From the NCBI GenBank assembly GCA_903941105.1, contig CAJANL010000099.1, forward strand, positions 1 to 64,000: a DNA stretch of 64,000 nucleotides, written 5' to 3'. Below are positions 30,811 to 40,692 of the stretch, piece by piece (within the stretch, counting starts at the first letter, position 1; every line of letters starts with the position of its first letter). The stretch comes from an uncultured Rhodospirillaceae bacterium. Its GTDB lineage: Bacteria; Pseudomonadota; Alphaproteobacteria; Rhodospirillales; Magnetospirillaceae. The notes beneath the pieces were generated by a model. That model worked only from the letters and a program-made list of their open reading frames with translations, did not search any database and was not told the origin of the DNA. The translations under genes were made by a program, and so were the position numbers.

Positions 30811-32334
30811 CTAGGCCTCCCCGTTCAGACCCGTCGCCGGGGCGCGCAGCCCCGCCATTCCCGCCTGCCCCTTCCGCTTGCCCCCGGCTTGCAGATAGCG
30901 AAGGCTGCGCCAGACATGGGTCACGATGCTCTTGAGGTCGCGGGGGCGTGCGCCTGGGAAAATGCGGGTTGCCAGCATGTAGGAGAAGAACAGGGAGCCC
31001 CAGAACTTATAGAGGTAATCCAGCGGCAGCCGGATCAGTACCTTCAGGACCGGGATCATGAAATCCGGCAACAGGCAGAACAAGGTGCCGAGATGGGCTA
31101 GGCGCACCTGCATGCGCTTTTCCTCAGCGGTGAAATTGGTCAGAACGGACTGCTCCCATCCCGACACCGTATTGTAGTCGAAGTCTGCCGGCAGGGCGCC
31201 CAGCTCGATGGCCTGCTTGGTGAGGTCGGTGTTGGGGAACGGGCAGAATATGCTGAAGGTGGGAACGGCGGCCTTCGCCTTCTTGGCGAACAGAAAGCTG
31301 TCCCAATCGTCCTGGAATGTGGTTCCCGGCAAGGCCAGGATGCTGTTCGCGAAGGCGTTCAGGCCGTATTGCCGGGCATGATCGAAGGCCGACAACACCA
31401 TCTCGTCCGGCATGTTGCGCTTCATGATTTCGTTGCGCACCCGGGAGGTCCCCGCCTCGATGGACATGGCGATGGAGACGCATCCGGCGTGCTGTAGCAG
31501 GCGCGCCACCGGCTCGGTCAGGGCATTGCAGCGGATGAGGCAATAGAACGGAATGCCGATTTCCTTGCGATAACGCTCGGCGAATTCGTGCAGCCATTCG
31601 TCCTCGTGAATGACGAAGACATCGTCGCCGAAACGCAATACCCGCGCGGTGGGATAGCGCTCAACCACGCCGCGGATTTCGGTGAGAAGATTGTCCACCG
31701 ACCGGCGGCGGATCAATTTGCGCCCCTCGCCCTTGAACATACGGTTGTACGCGTGGTTGAAGCAGTAGGTGCACTTGTGCGGGCAGCCGCGCTGGGTCAT
31801 GAACGAGCGGATGCCATGCTTGAGCATGTCGGGGGCGCGGTCGTAGAGGAGGTCTCGGTCGGCGAAGGCAATCGAATCCATGTCCTCGACCACCTCCTTG
31901 ATGAAGTCCGAGGCACCGGCGGGGACCACATTGGGGATGCCCGTCAACGGGCGCCCCTCCGCCAGGGCGTCGAGAATGCGCAGGATGGCGCGGTCGCCGT
32001 CGCCGCAGCAGATGGCATCCAGGCCGAAGTTCGTGAGCACGTCGGGGAAGTAGGTGGGATGGGGGCCGCCCATGACCCGCACCAGTCGCCGGCCGCGCTG
32101 CGCCGCCCAGGCCTGGGCGACCCGGTCGGCGTCGGCGAACAGGTGCTCGTCGGGGGTCATGGCGCTATAGGCCAGCAGGTCGGGCTCGAACGCGTCGAGA
32201 TCCGCCGCCATGTCGCCGCCCTTCAACACGGACAGGCGGGTGACGTGCCCGGCCGCCTTGCATACGGCACTGAGGATCATCGCGCCGAGCGGCTCGCTGA
32301 AGAACAGGTCGGACACGACAAACAGCACCTTCAT
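30811..32334 (-). CDS. B12-binding domain radical SAM protein
   Basis: MKVLFVVSDLFFSEPLGAMILSAVCKAAGH; MGGPHPTYFPDVL; TQRGCPHKCTYCFNH. Confidence 0.92.
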   Translation of the reverse strand: MKVLFVVSDLFFSEPLGAMILSAVCKAAGHVTRLSVLKGGDMAADLDAFEPDLLAYSAMTPDEHLFADADRVAQAWAAQRGRRLVRVMGGPHPTYFPDVLTNFGLDAICCGDGDRAILRILDALAEGRPLTGIPNVVPAGASDFIKEVVEDMDSIAFADRDLLYDRAPDMLKHGIRSFMTQRGCPHKCTYCFNHAYNRMFKGEGRKLIRRRSVDNLLTEIRGVVERYPTARVLRFGDDVFVIHEDEWLHEFAERYRKEIGIPFYCLIRCNALTEPVARLLQHAGCVSIAMSIEAGTSRVRNEIMKRNMPDEMVLSAFDHARQYGLNAFANSILALPGTTFQDDWDSFLFAKKAKAAVPTFSIFCPFPNTDLTKQAIELGALPADFDYNTVSGWEQSVLTNFTAEEKRMQVRLAHLGTLFCLLPDFMIPVLKVLIRLPLDYLYKFWGSLFFSYMLATRIFPGARPRDLKSIVTHVWRSLRYLQAGGKRKGQAGMAGLRAPATGLNGEA

Positions 32335-33479
32335 GTCGAACTCCTGATCGGTCCTCTCGCAACGGCCGGCTGACCCGTCACGACTCTCGCCAACGTCCGG
32401 AAATAGGCTTGTGGATTGAGAACGAAATTATTGATCTGAGCGCATTCGAATGTGCACCAGCATCGGTTGTCGCCGACGAATTCGCGAATCGCACCGGCCC
32501 GCGGGCTGTTGAGCATTCCATCCAGGTCGAAGTCCCACTCCCGCAGGTTGCCCAGACTGAAGTCGCCCAATTCCGGGGCGTCGGTCAGCCCCTGGCTGGC
32601 CAAGACCTTGAGGATTTCGCACGGCAGGACATTAGCCCGCTCGTCGATGATCAACAGCTTCTTGCCGGCCAGGCAGGGGTCGGCCATGCGTTGTTGCCGC
32701 AGGGTGTCGATCCGGCTCTGGGTGAGCTGATCGACGATCGCCTCGCCGACCCGGGCATCGGTCCTGGCCATGCGGCGGAGCAACAGCATGTTCTCGATGA
32801 ACAGGTCGGTGGTGCCGGCCTCACCCTCGGGGGAACGGACCTCGCCACGGGCGAGCATCAGGCCGTGCGCGGCAATGCTCATGTTGTCGCGTACCCATTC
32901 GAGCAGCGCCGGAACCTCGTGGCTGTTGCTGACGGTGATGACGCTGGCGGTGGCGAGGAACAGCCGAGGATTGTCCCGCTGCCGGTCGCGGACGGCGCCG
33001 TAGCTCTCCTGCAGGCGCGCGAAGCTGCCGGGAACGCCGCGGATGCGGTCATGGGTTTCGCCGATCCCGTCGATGGACATGTTGATGGACAGGATGAGGT
33101 CGGGACAGCTCACCGACACCCGGTCCACCAATGCGGCGATACGGTCGGGGTAATAACCGTTGGTGGGAATGGTGATCCGCCGCACCCCCGCCCGCCGGTA
33201 GAAGATCTCGATGATGTCGGCAAGGTCCTGGCGGAGGGTCGGCTCACCCCCGGTCAGGGTCAGTTGATAGAGATCGGGAAGACGATCGGCCATGCGCTCG
33301 ATCTCTTCCAGGGACCATTCCTCGCTCCGCTTGAGGGTGTTCAAGCTTCGCCAAAGGAAACACATATTGCAGCGCTGATTGCAGTGCGACGTCACATAAA
33401 GAACAACGTACCAGGGCTTCGAACTGAGCGCCCTGCGCAATAGCGACACTGGACGAACCTGGGCGAGCAGACTGCTCAT
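32331..33479 (-). CDS. Radical SAM protein (MoaA/SPASM-like)
   Basis: LYVTSHCNQRCNMCFLWRSLN; LTLTGGEPTLRQDLADII; C-terminal cysteines (ANVLPCEIL, NRCWCTFEC). Confidence 0.9.
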   Translation of the reverse strand: MSSLLAQVRPVSLLRRALSSKPWYVVLYVTSHCNQRCNMCFLWRSLNTLKRSEEWSLEEIERMADRLPDLYQLTLTGGEPTLRQDLADIIEIFYRRAGVRRITIPTNGYYPDRIAALVDRVSVSCPDLILSINMSIDGIGETHDRIRGVPGSFARLQESYGAVRDRQRDNPRLFLATASVITVSNSHEVPALLEWVRDNMSIAAHGLMLARGEVRSPEGEAGTTDLFIENMLLLRRMARTDARVGEAIVDQLTQSRIDTLRQQRMADPCLAGKKLLIIDERANVLPCEILKVLASQGLTDAPELGDFSLGNLREWDFDLDGMLNSPRAGAIREFVGDNRCWCTFECAQINNFVLNPQAYFRTLARVVTGQPAVARGPIRSST

Positions 33480-33834
33480 GAAGACGCCTTCAATTGGTCG
33501 CCGGGCGATGTAAGAGGCTGTTCTGCCGAGCCATTCGGGCGCACGTCATCCTCAAATGCACGGACGCTGAAACCTCCGCGCTGCGGGTGCGCCACATTTG
33601 CACCGCCATGGGGGGGAGCACTACCACGGCCTGCCGATGAAAATCAACATCACCGGATTTAAGGCCCTTCGAACACACGGAGTCAGTCCGCAAATGGTCC
33701 GGCTTCGCAGGTCCAGGACAGCCAGGCACCCCTTGAATTCCCTGGAATCGCCGCCTATAGTGCGCTGCCAAGACGGCTGCGAACCACACAGCCCTCGGGC
33801 AATTTTTCTACTCTGGCTGGTCGGCATTCTGCTC

Positions 33835-34866
33835 ATGAATCTGCTGGTTACTGGTGGCGCCGGCTTTATCGGCTCGAATTTCGTCCGCTATTGGACGGAG
33901 AAGTTTCCCGAAGACCGGATCACGGTACTGGATGCCTTCACCTATGCCGGGTCCATCGACAACCTGCCCCCCGGCGCCTACGAGGACCTGTGCGGAACGC
34001 TGCGCGTCTGGTACGGCAATGTCTGCAATGCCGAACTGGTGGACTCGCTGGTCGAGGATGCCGACGTGGTGGTGCACTTCGCGGCCGAGACCCATGTCAC
34101 GCGGTCGATCTTCGACAACATGCAGTTCTTCCACACCGACGTCATCGGCACCCAGACGGTTGCCAACGCCATCGTCAAGGCCGGCGACCGGGTAAAGCTG
34201 TTCCTTCACATCTCGACGTCGGAAGTCTACGGCACGGCCTTGGATGCCGCCATGGACGAGGATCACCCCCTCAACCCCATGAGCCCCTACGCCGCCGCGA
34301 AATGCGGTGCCGACCGCTTGGTGTATTCCTATTGGAAGACCTACGGCCTGCCGGCGGTGATCGTGCGCCCGTTCAACAACTACGGCCCCCGCCAGCACCT
34401 GGAAAAGGTGGTGCCACGCTTCGTCACCAGCGTCATCCTGGGCGAGGACATCACGGTGCACGGCGACGGTTCCGCCGCACGCGATTTCATCCATGTGGAC
34501 GACACCTGCCGGGCGCTCGACGCCATCATCAACGCGCCCTCCGAGAAGGTGGTCGGAGACGTGTTCAATCTGGCGTCCGGGGAACACCGGTCCATCGCCG
34601 AGATTGCGCAGGCGATGGTCGAGGAGATGGATTGCGACCCCGCCAAGATCAAATTCATCGGCGATCGCCCGGGCCAGGTGTTCCGCCATACCGGGGATTC
34701 CACCAAGATCCTCGACCGGTTGGGCTGGAAGCCGATCGTGCCGTGGAGCGAGGGGCTGCGAAGCACCATCGACTGGTTCCAGAACAACCGGCCGTGGTGG
34801 GAAAAGCAGATATGGCTGCGTCGCATTCCCATCAAGACGAAATCGGGAAAAGTCGAATTCCATTGA
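33835..34866 (+). CDS. dTDP-glucose 4,6-dehydratase-like NAD-dependent epimerase/dehydratase
   Basis: MNLLVTGGAGFIGSNFVRYWTEKFPEDRITVLDAFTYAGSIDNL; STSEVYG; PMSPYAAAKCGADRLVYSYWKTYGLPAVIVRPFNNYGPRQ. Confidence 0.9.
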   Translation: MNLLVTGGAGFIGSNFVRYWTEKFPEDRITVLDAFTYAGSIDNLPPGAYEDLCGTLRVWYGNVCNAELVDSLVEDADVVVHFAAETHVTRSIFDNMQFFHTDVIGTQTVANAIVKAGDRVKLFLHISTSEVYGTALDAAMDEDHPLNPMSPYAAAKCGADRLVYSYWKTYGLPAVIVRPFNNYGPRQHLEKVVPRFVTSVILGEDITVHGDGSAARDFIHVDDTCRALDAIINAPSEKVVGDVFNLASGEHRSIAEIAQAMVEEMDCDPAKIKFIGDRPGQVFRHTGDSTKILDRLGWKPIVPWSEGLRSTIDWFQNNRPWWEKQIWLRRIPIKTKSGKVEFH

Positions 34867-34901
34867 GCCGAGCCGGTTCGGTTCGTATTTAGGTCGCTGT
34901 C

Positions 34902-35903
34902 ATGTCATTTGCTCGGCTCCAGAAGCATCTTGAGGACGAGGATCGGCGCCGGCAGCTTCTCGAAATCGAGAAGAACCTGGTCGAGCATCCTTTTCCGCCC
35001 CAGTTGGTCATCGAGAACACCTCGTGGTGCAACCTGACCTGCATCCACTGCGCCCACCGCGATCTACAGCGGCCGCACGCCCACATGCCCCGCGCCCTCT
35101 GGGACAAGCTGGTGGAGGAGGTCGGACGCACCTCCCCCGACTGCGAGGTCTGGCCGACCTTCTATGGCGAGGCGCTGCTGCTGGGAAACGAGCTGTGGGA
35201 CCGTCTCGGCCATGCGGCCAGGGTGGGCTGCCGCAATCTGGTGCTCAATTCCAACGGCACCGCGCTGGGCGCCAAGGACAATATCGAGCGGGTGCTGGCC
35301 TCGCCCCTGCGGCGGTTCATCCTCAGCCTCGACGGCCTGTCGCAGGCCAGTTTCGAGAAGATCCGCCGCAAGGCCAAATGGCACAAGGTCTATCCCGCGG
35401 TGGAGGAGCTTTGCCGCCGCCGCCTGGAGCGCGGCATCACCTATCCCACCATCACGGCGCAGTTCTCGGTGATGCCGGACAACGCCCATGAAGTGGAAGA
35501 CTTCCGCGCCTACTGGTCGGCCCTGGGGGCCGAGGTGAAGGTCAGGCCGATGATGGAGTGGACCGCGTCCGGGGCGGTGGCGACGGAGACCATCATCCAC
35601 GGCCACGATTTCCGCATCGCCTGCCCATGGGCCAACAACACCATGGCAATCCATCAGGACGGCCGGGTGGTCACCTGCGCCGTCGATTACGAGGGCTTTT
35701 TCGTCGTCGGCAACGCCAGCGACATGTCCATCGCCGAGGCCTGGCGCCTGCTGCGCGACAAGGTGCGGAGTCCCCATCGGGAGCATCGCTGGGATGATAT
35801 GCCCGAGGTCTGCCGGCGGTGCGGTGACTGGCAGACGGCCGGGGCGCAGTACGAGACCTCGACCGTCGAAGGCACCCGTCCGTTCTGGTTCAGGAATGAG
35901 TGA
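34902..35903 (+). CDS. Radical SAM protein with SPASM-like C-terminus
   Basis: LVIENTSWCNLTCIHCAHRDLQRPHAHMP; CPWANNTMAIHQDGRVVTCAVDYEGFFVVGNASDMSIAEAW; CRRCGDW. Confidence 0.92.
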   Translation: MSFARLQKHLEDEDRRRQLLEIEKNLVEHPFPPQLVIENTSWCNLTCIHCAHRDLQRPHAHMPRALWDKLVEEVGRTSPDCEVWPTFYGEALLLGNELWDRLGHAARVGCRNLVLNSNGTALGAKDNIERVLASPLRRFILSLDGLSQASFEKIRRKAKWHKVYPAVEELCRRRLERGITYPTITAQFSVMPDNAHEVEDFRAYWSALGAEVKVRPMMEWTASGAVATETIIHGHDFRIACPWANNTMAIHQDGRVVTCAVDYEGFFVVGNASDMSIAEAWRLLRDKVRSPHREHRWDDMPEVCRRCGDWQTAGAQYETSTVEGTRPFWFRNE

Positions 35904-36915
35904 GATGACCAAGGCATCGCCGCCGCCCCAGACCTATGCCATGCGATCGGACGCGGCCGATTACCCGATGATGCTGGTGCTGTCCTTCGTGTTTCCGTGC
36001 AATGCCAAATGCCCGCATTGCCCCTACACGAATTCGGACATCCGCAAGGAATATGCCGACATGCCCTTCATGCCGGCCGAGACCTTTCGCAAGATCGCCG
36101 ACGAATCGGGGCCGCATGGCGCCTTCCTGCGCATCTCGGGCGGCGGCGAACCCATGCTGCATCCCGAGGCGGTGGAGCTGTTTCTCTACGCCAAGGCCCG
36201 GGGCTGCCGCGTCGGCCTGATCACCAACGGCTCGAAATTCGATGCCGACAACAGCCGCGCCCTGATCGAGGCCGGCATCGACATGATCGAATTCTCCGTC
36301 GATGCCTCGACGGCGGAGGGCTATGCCGTGGCGCGGGCCGGGCTGGAGTGGGACACCCTGCTCACCAACGTCCGCCGCATGATCCAGTTGCGCAAGGCCG
36401 GCAACAGCACGACCAAGATCGTGGCGTCGGCGGTCCATCAGGCCGGCGTCGACATCGACGAAGTCGAGCGGTTCTGGGTCGAGGATATCGGCGTCGACTA
36501 TGTCATCAAGCGCAAGTTCCTCACCTGGGGCATCAACACCAATCTCGACGGCGCCCGTTCGGGCGATCCCGGCGCCTATCTCGACACCGAGGTCGAACCC
36601 TGCCCGTTCCTGTTCGAGCGCCTGAACATCGACACGCGCGGCAATATCATGGTGTGCGGCTACGACATCTCGGCCAATACCGAGATGGGCAACTGCAACA
36701 GTCAGAACATCAGCGAGATCTGGCACGGGCCGGGCTTCGAGTGGTACCGCGGGATGCATCTCAAGGGGAAGGGCAAGGATATTCCCCTGTGCGCCGGTTG
36801 CCCCGATTGGCAATATCGCTCGTGGCATCACAACTACTGGAAAGTGGTGGCCAATGCCGAGGAAGCACGTCAGCGCAAGCTGACCGGCGTGCCCGCCCGA
36901 CTGGAAGAGCAATGA
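35896..36915 (+). CDS. Radical SAM protein with SPASM-like C-terminus
   Basis: LVLSFVFPCNAKCPHCPYTNSDIRKEYADMPFMP; ISGGGEPMLHPEAVELF; CPFLFERLNIDTRGNIMVCGYDIS...CAGCPDW. Confidence 0.93.
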   Translation: MSEMTKASPPPQTYAMRSDAADYPMMLVLSFVFPCNAKCPHCPYTNSDIRKEYADMPFMPAETFRKIADESGPHGAFLRISGGGEPMLHPEAVELFLYAKARGCRVGLITNGSKFDADNSRALIEAGIDMIEFSVDASTAEGYAVARAGLEWDTLLTNVRRMIQLRKAGNSTTKIVASAVHQAGVDIDEVERFWVEDIGVDYVIKRKFLTWGINTNLDGARSGDPGAYLDTEVEPCPFLFERLNIDTRGNIMVCGYDISANTEMGNCNSQNISEIWHGPGFEWYRGMHLKGKGKDIPLCAGCPDWQYRSWHHNYWKVVANAEEARQRKLTGVPARLEEQ

Positions 36916-37262
36916 GCCTCAAGATCTCCGGCCGCCTGTTTTCCGGCCCCTATCCGCTGGCCACCACGGCACTGAACAAGCGGCGCCCCCCCGTCGTCTT
37001 CGTCATCATCAGCAAGGAGGGGGTGCCGTGGAACCCGACCTTCCGCGTCCTCGACTGCGGTGACGGCGGCGAGGACGGGATCGACTTCGCGGCGCATCCC
37101 GACCGCCCCGCCTGGGAGAGCGCCGCCGAGGGGGCGGTGGGGGTCTATCTGCTGGAAATGCCGCGCGACCAGGCGAGCGTCGACGACCGGAGCGCCGTGG
37201 TCGCCGAGTTGCGGCAGCGCTATTCCCCGCCTCACGGCAGTGTCGCCATCTCGGGAATCTGA
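36912..37262 (+). CDS. Small hypothetical protein (116 aa), possibly a divergent GIY-YIG-like fold
   Basis: ATGA overlap with upstream radical SAM; FSGPYPLATTALNKRRPPVVFVIISKEG...FRVLDCGDGGEDGID...VVAELRQRYSPPHG. Confidence 0.7.
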   Translation: MSLKISGRLFSGPYPLATTALNKRRPPVVFVIISKEGVPWNPTFRVLDCGDGGEDGIDFAAHPDRPAWESAAEGAVGVYLLEMPRDQASVDDRSAVVAELRQRYSPPHGSVAISGI

Positions 37263-37289
37263 GCAACCCTGACCGACATGAGGGGCTGA

Positions 37290-39170
37290 ATGTGCGGGAT
37301 CTGCGGCTATATGGGCGATGGCCCGCCCGCCCTTCAGGCGATGAATGCCACCCTTGTCCACCGCGGTCCCGATGATGACGGCCATGTCGACCGCCCGCCT
37401 TGCCATCTGGCCATGCGGCGCCTGGCCATCGTCGACGTGGATGCCGGGCAACAGCCGGTCGCCAACGAGGACCAGACCGTCCTCGCGGTCTTCAACGGCG
37501 AGATCTACAACCACGTCGAGCTGCGTCAGCGGCTTCAATCGCGTGGCCACGTCTTCCGCTCCCACCACAGCGACAGCGAGACCATAGTCCACCTCTATGA
37601 GGAATACGGCGACGACTGGCCCGAAGCCGGCGGTGTCAACGGCATGTTCGCGGTCGCCCTGTGGGATTCCCGGCGCGGCCGGCTGCTGCTCTACCGCGAC
37701 CGCCTCGGCAAGAAGCCGCTTTACTATGCCGAGGCCGGTACGGCCCTGATCTTCGCCAGCGAGCAAAAGGCGATCCTGGCGCATCCGGCTGTGTCCCGCG
37801 ACGTGGACCACGGCAGCCTCTATCACTACTTCTCGCTCAAGAACGTCGGCGCCCCGGGCAGCGCCTGGGCCGCCATACGGCAACTACCGCCCGGCCACCT
37901 GATGATCCGCGAGAACGGCCGGACGGCGGTGCGGCCTTATTGGCGCCCCACCTTCGCGCCGGTTCTGCCCGACATCACCCCCGACGAAGCCGCCCGCGAA
38001 ATCCTGCGCCTGCTGGACGATGCGGTGCGGCTGCGCATGCGGTGCGACGCCGCCTATGGCGCCTATCTGTCGGGCGGAGTGGATTCCTCGGCGGTCGTCA
38101 CCCTGATGGCCCGCCACACCGACAAGCCCATCCAGACCTTCTGCCTCGGCTACGAGGACGGGCCGGGGGAGCAACTGGCGGCCAAGGCGCAGGATATCGC
38201 CATGGCCCGCGAGGTCGCCCGCCGCCTGGGAACCGAGCACCGCGAGCACATCATCCGCCCGGTCGACTTCATCGAGGCCATGCCGGCGGTCATGGCGAGT
38301 TTCGACGCGCCCTATTCGGGCACCATTTCGACCTTCTTCCTGTCCAGCGTCATGAAGCGCCACATCAAGGTCGCCCTGTCGGGAGACGGTGCCGATGAAC
38401 TGTTCGGCAGCTACCTGGCTCATCGGTTGGCATGGCCGATCCACCACTTCCTGCGCCTGCGGCCGACCTCGCTGGAGGCCCTGAGCGATGCCGACCGTTC
38501 GCTGCTGCAGCCGTTCGATTTCGCCACCCTGTCGCGGCTGGCGCACCCGTCGCAGGCGCATTGGCGGATGGGCCTTGCCGTCTTCAACGACGCGGAAAAG
38601 TGCCAGCTTCTGACACCGGCCTTCCTGGCGGCCGCCGGGCAGGACGGCACCCGGGCCTATTACGACGGTCTGGAGCGCGGCGCCACCGCCCTCGACCCGC
38701 TCAACGCCGTGCTGGAGATGGACCAGCGCGAGCTTCTCGCCAATCAGGTGCTGCCATTCATGGACCGGCTGTCCATGGCGCATTCGGTGGAGGTCCGCTC
38801 TCCCTTTCTCGACCACCGCATCGTCGACTTCGTCAACCGCCTGCCCGGCTCGATGAAGATCCACAATGGCATCACCAAATACGTCCACCGCCTCGCCATG
38901 GAGCCGCTGCTGCCTCGCGAGATCCTCGACCGCCCCAAGGAAGGCTTCGTTCAACCGGTCTATTCCTGGATGCGGACCTCCCTGCGCCCCTGGCTGGAGG
39001 CGCTGCTGGCGCCCGAGCGGGTCCGGCGGCACGGGTTCCTGAGGACGGAGGGCGTGGCCGCCGTTCTTGCGGCCCATCTGGCGGCCGAACCGGGCAGCGA
39101 TGCCAAGATCTGGAATTTGGCGTGCTTTCAGGTCTGGTGCGACACCGTCCTCGGCGGAGGCGGCCCGTGA
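37290..39170 (+). CDS. asnB: Asparagine synthase (glutamine-hydrolysing)
   Basis: MCGICGYMGDG N-terminal Cys nucleophile; LVHRGPDDDGH; AYLSGGVDSSAVVTLMA; LSGDGADELFGSY. Confidence 0.96.
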   Translation: MCGICGYMGDGPPALQAMNATLVHRGPDDDGHVDRPPCHLAMRRLAIVDVDAGQQPVANEDQTVLAVFNGEIYNHVELRQRLQSRGHVFRSHHSDSETIVHLYEEYGDDWPEAGGVNGMFAVALWDSRRGRLLLYRDRLGKKPLYYAEAGTALIFASEQKAILAHPAVSRDVDHGSLYHYFSLKNVGAPGSAWAAIRQLPPGHLMIRENGRTAVRPYWRPTFAPVLPDITPDEAAREILRLLDDAVRLRMRCDAAYGAYLSGGVDSSAVVTLMARHTDKPIQTFCLGYEDGPGEQLAAKAQDIAMAREVARRLGTEHREHIIRPVDFIEAMPAVMASFDAPYSGTISTFFLSSVMKRHIKVALSGDGADELFGSYLAHRLAWPIHHFLRLRPTSLEALSDADRSLLQPFDFATLSRLAHPSQAHWRMGLAVFNDAEKCQLLTPAFLAAAGQDGTRAYYDGLERGATALDPLNAVLEMDQRELLANQVLPFMDRLSMAHSVEVRSPFLDHRIVDFVNRLPGSMKIHNGITKYVHRLAMEPLLPREILDRPKEGFVQPVYSWMRTSLRPWLEALLAPERVRRHGFLRTEGVAAVLAAHLAAEPGSDAKIWNLACFQVWCDTVLGGGGP

Positions 39171-39991
39171 CCGGCATCGTGCTGTTCGCCGGCGGCGAGG
39201 CCGGCCGCATCGCCGCCGAGAGGCTGGCCGCAATGGCACCATGCTGCCTGTCGGCCATGGTGTGGGATCACCAGACCGGACCGGCGCCCGAGATCGAAGG
39301 GATCGGCCTCGTCGATGAAGAGCGGGCGGCGGATTGCGGCGACACCCTGTTCTGCTCCGGTTACGGCAGCATCATCGGGCCGACGGTTCTCGCCCATTTC
39401 GGGGCCAGGGCGTTCAACGCCCATCCATCGCTGCTTCCCGCCTATCGCGGCCGGCATGCCATCCAGTGGGCGATCGCCAAGGGTGAGGCCGTGATGGGCG
39501 TCACCATCCATCGCCTGACCAGCGCCATCGACCACGGCGAGATCCTCGCCCAGGAGGCATGGGAGTTCGGCGCCGAGACCTCGCTGCCGCAGGTCGCCGC
39601 GTGTCTGGCCTCGGTCGCCGCCACCATGCTGTGCGATCTGGCCGCCGCACTGGCGCGAGGGGAGGAGCCGGCCGCCCGCCAGACCCCGGCGGCGCTTCCC
39701 TATTGGCGCCGTCGTCGCGCCTCGGACAGTGCCGTCGACTGGGCCGCTCCGGCCGCCGCCATCATCAATCAGGTAAGGGCCGGAGGGCCGGGCTACTGGG
39801 CCAAGGCCCGCCGCCGCGACGGCAGCGAGGTTCGGTTTCTGGCCCACAAGGCGGGCGGTGCTCCCGGCACCGTCCTGCTGTCCACGCCGCAGGGATGCCT
39901 GGTCAGCACCGTCACCGGGGTCGTCTGGCTGGTTCCCGACCGTCCGCTGATCGAAGGCGAAGTCCTTGGCGACGGAGACGCAACCGCATGA
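39167..39991 (+). CDS. Formyltransferase family protein (Fmt/ArnA-N-like)
   Basis: AFNAHPSLLPAYRGRHAIQWAIAKGEAVMGVTIHRLTSAIDHGEILAQ; Fmt C-terminal-like DWAAPAAAIINQVRAGGPG. Confidence 0.87.
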   Translation: MTGIVLFAGGEAGRIAAERLAAMAPCCLSAMVWDHQTGPAPEIEGIGLVDEERAADCGDTLFCSGYGSIIGPTVLAHFGARAFNAHPSLLPAYRGRHAIQWAIAKGEAVMGVTIHRLTSAIDHGEILAQEAWEFGAETSLPQVAACLASVAATMLCDLAAALARGEEPAARQTPAALPYWRRRRASDSAVDWAAPAAAIINQVRAGGPGYWAKARRRDGSEVRFLAHKAGGAPGTVLLSTPQGCLVSTVTGVVWLVPDRPLIEGEVLGDGDATA

Positions 39992-40692
39992 CCACGGTCG
40001 TCATCCTCCAGCCCAGCTACCTGCCGTGGCTGGGATTCTTCGACCAGTTCGACCGAAGCGACGTGTTCGTCTTCTACGACGACGTTCAATTCGACAAGAA
40101 CGGATGGCGCAATCGCAATCGCATCAAGGGGCCGATGGGGGCCACCTGGCTGACGGTGCCGGTGCGGCAGTCGGGCCGGGCCGGCCAGGCCATCATGGAC
40201 GTCGAGATCGACCAATCCCGCCCGTGGGCGGTCAAGCATCTGCGATCGCTACGGCAGTTCTATGCCCGCAGTCCGTTCCTCGGCCGCTATATGGACGGGA
40301 TCGAGGAGGTCCTGTGCCGCCCGTGGTCGAGGCTGGTCGACCTGGACATCGAGCTTTCGCTACGCCTGTGCGGCATGATCGGTCTCGACCGCGAGGTCCA
40401 CCGGGCATCCGCGCTCGGCATCGGCGGCGACCGCAGCAGCCGCCTCGTCAACATCTGCCGCCATTTCGGCGCCACGCGCTACCTGTCGGGCATGGCCGCC
40501 ATCTCCTATCTGCAAGGCGATCTGTTCGCCGAGGCCGGCATCGAGATCCAGTTCCAGGATTATCTCCACCCGGTCTACCCGCAGCAGTTCGGCGAGTTCG
40601 TCAGCCATCTGGCCGTCGTCGACCTGCTGTTCAATGCCGGCCCCGACGCACTTCGCCTGATCCGCGCCGGGGCAGCCGCATTACCGGGATGA
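39988..40692 (+). CDS. WbqC-like family protein
   Basis: TTVVILQPSYLPWLGFFDQFDRSDVFVFYDDVQFDKNGWRNRNRIKGPMGATWLTVPV; YLSGMAAISYL; FQDYLHPVYPQ. Confidence 0.92.
   Translation: MTTVVILQPSYLPWLGFFDQFDRSDVFVFYDDVQFDKNGWRNRNRIKGPMGATWLTVPVRQSGRAGQAIMDVEIDQSRPWAVKHLRSLRQFYARSPFLGRYMDGIEEVLCRPWSRLVDLDIELSLRLCGMIGLDREVHRASALGIGGDRSSRLVNICRHFGATRYLSGMAAISYLQGDLFAEAGIEIQFQDYLHPVYPQQFGEFVSHLAVVDLLFNAGPDALRLIRAGAAALPG

Noticed and set aside
36912-37262. RiPP precursor peptide for the SPASM radical SAM proteins
   Set aside because: 116 aa without leader/core layout or Cys/Ser/Thr-rich core; better explained as a folded small protein.
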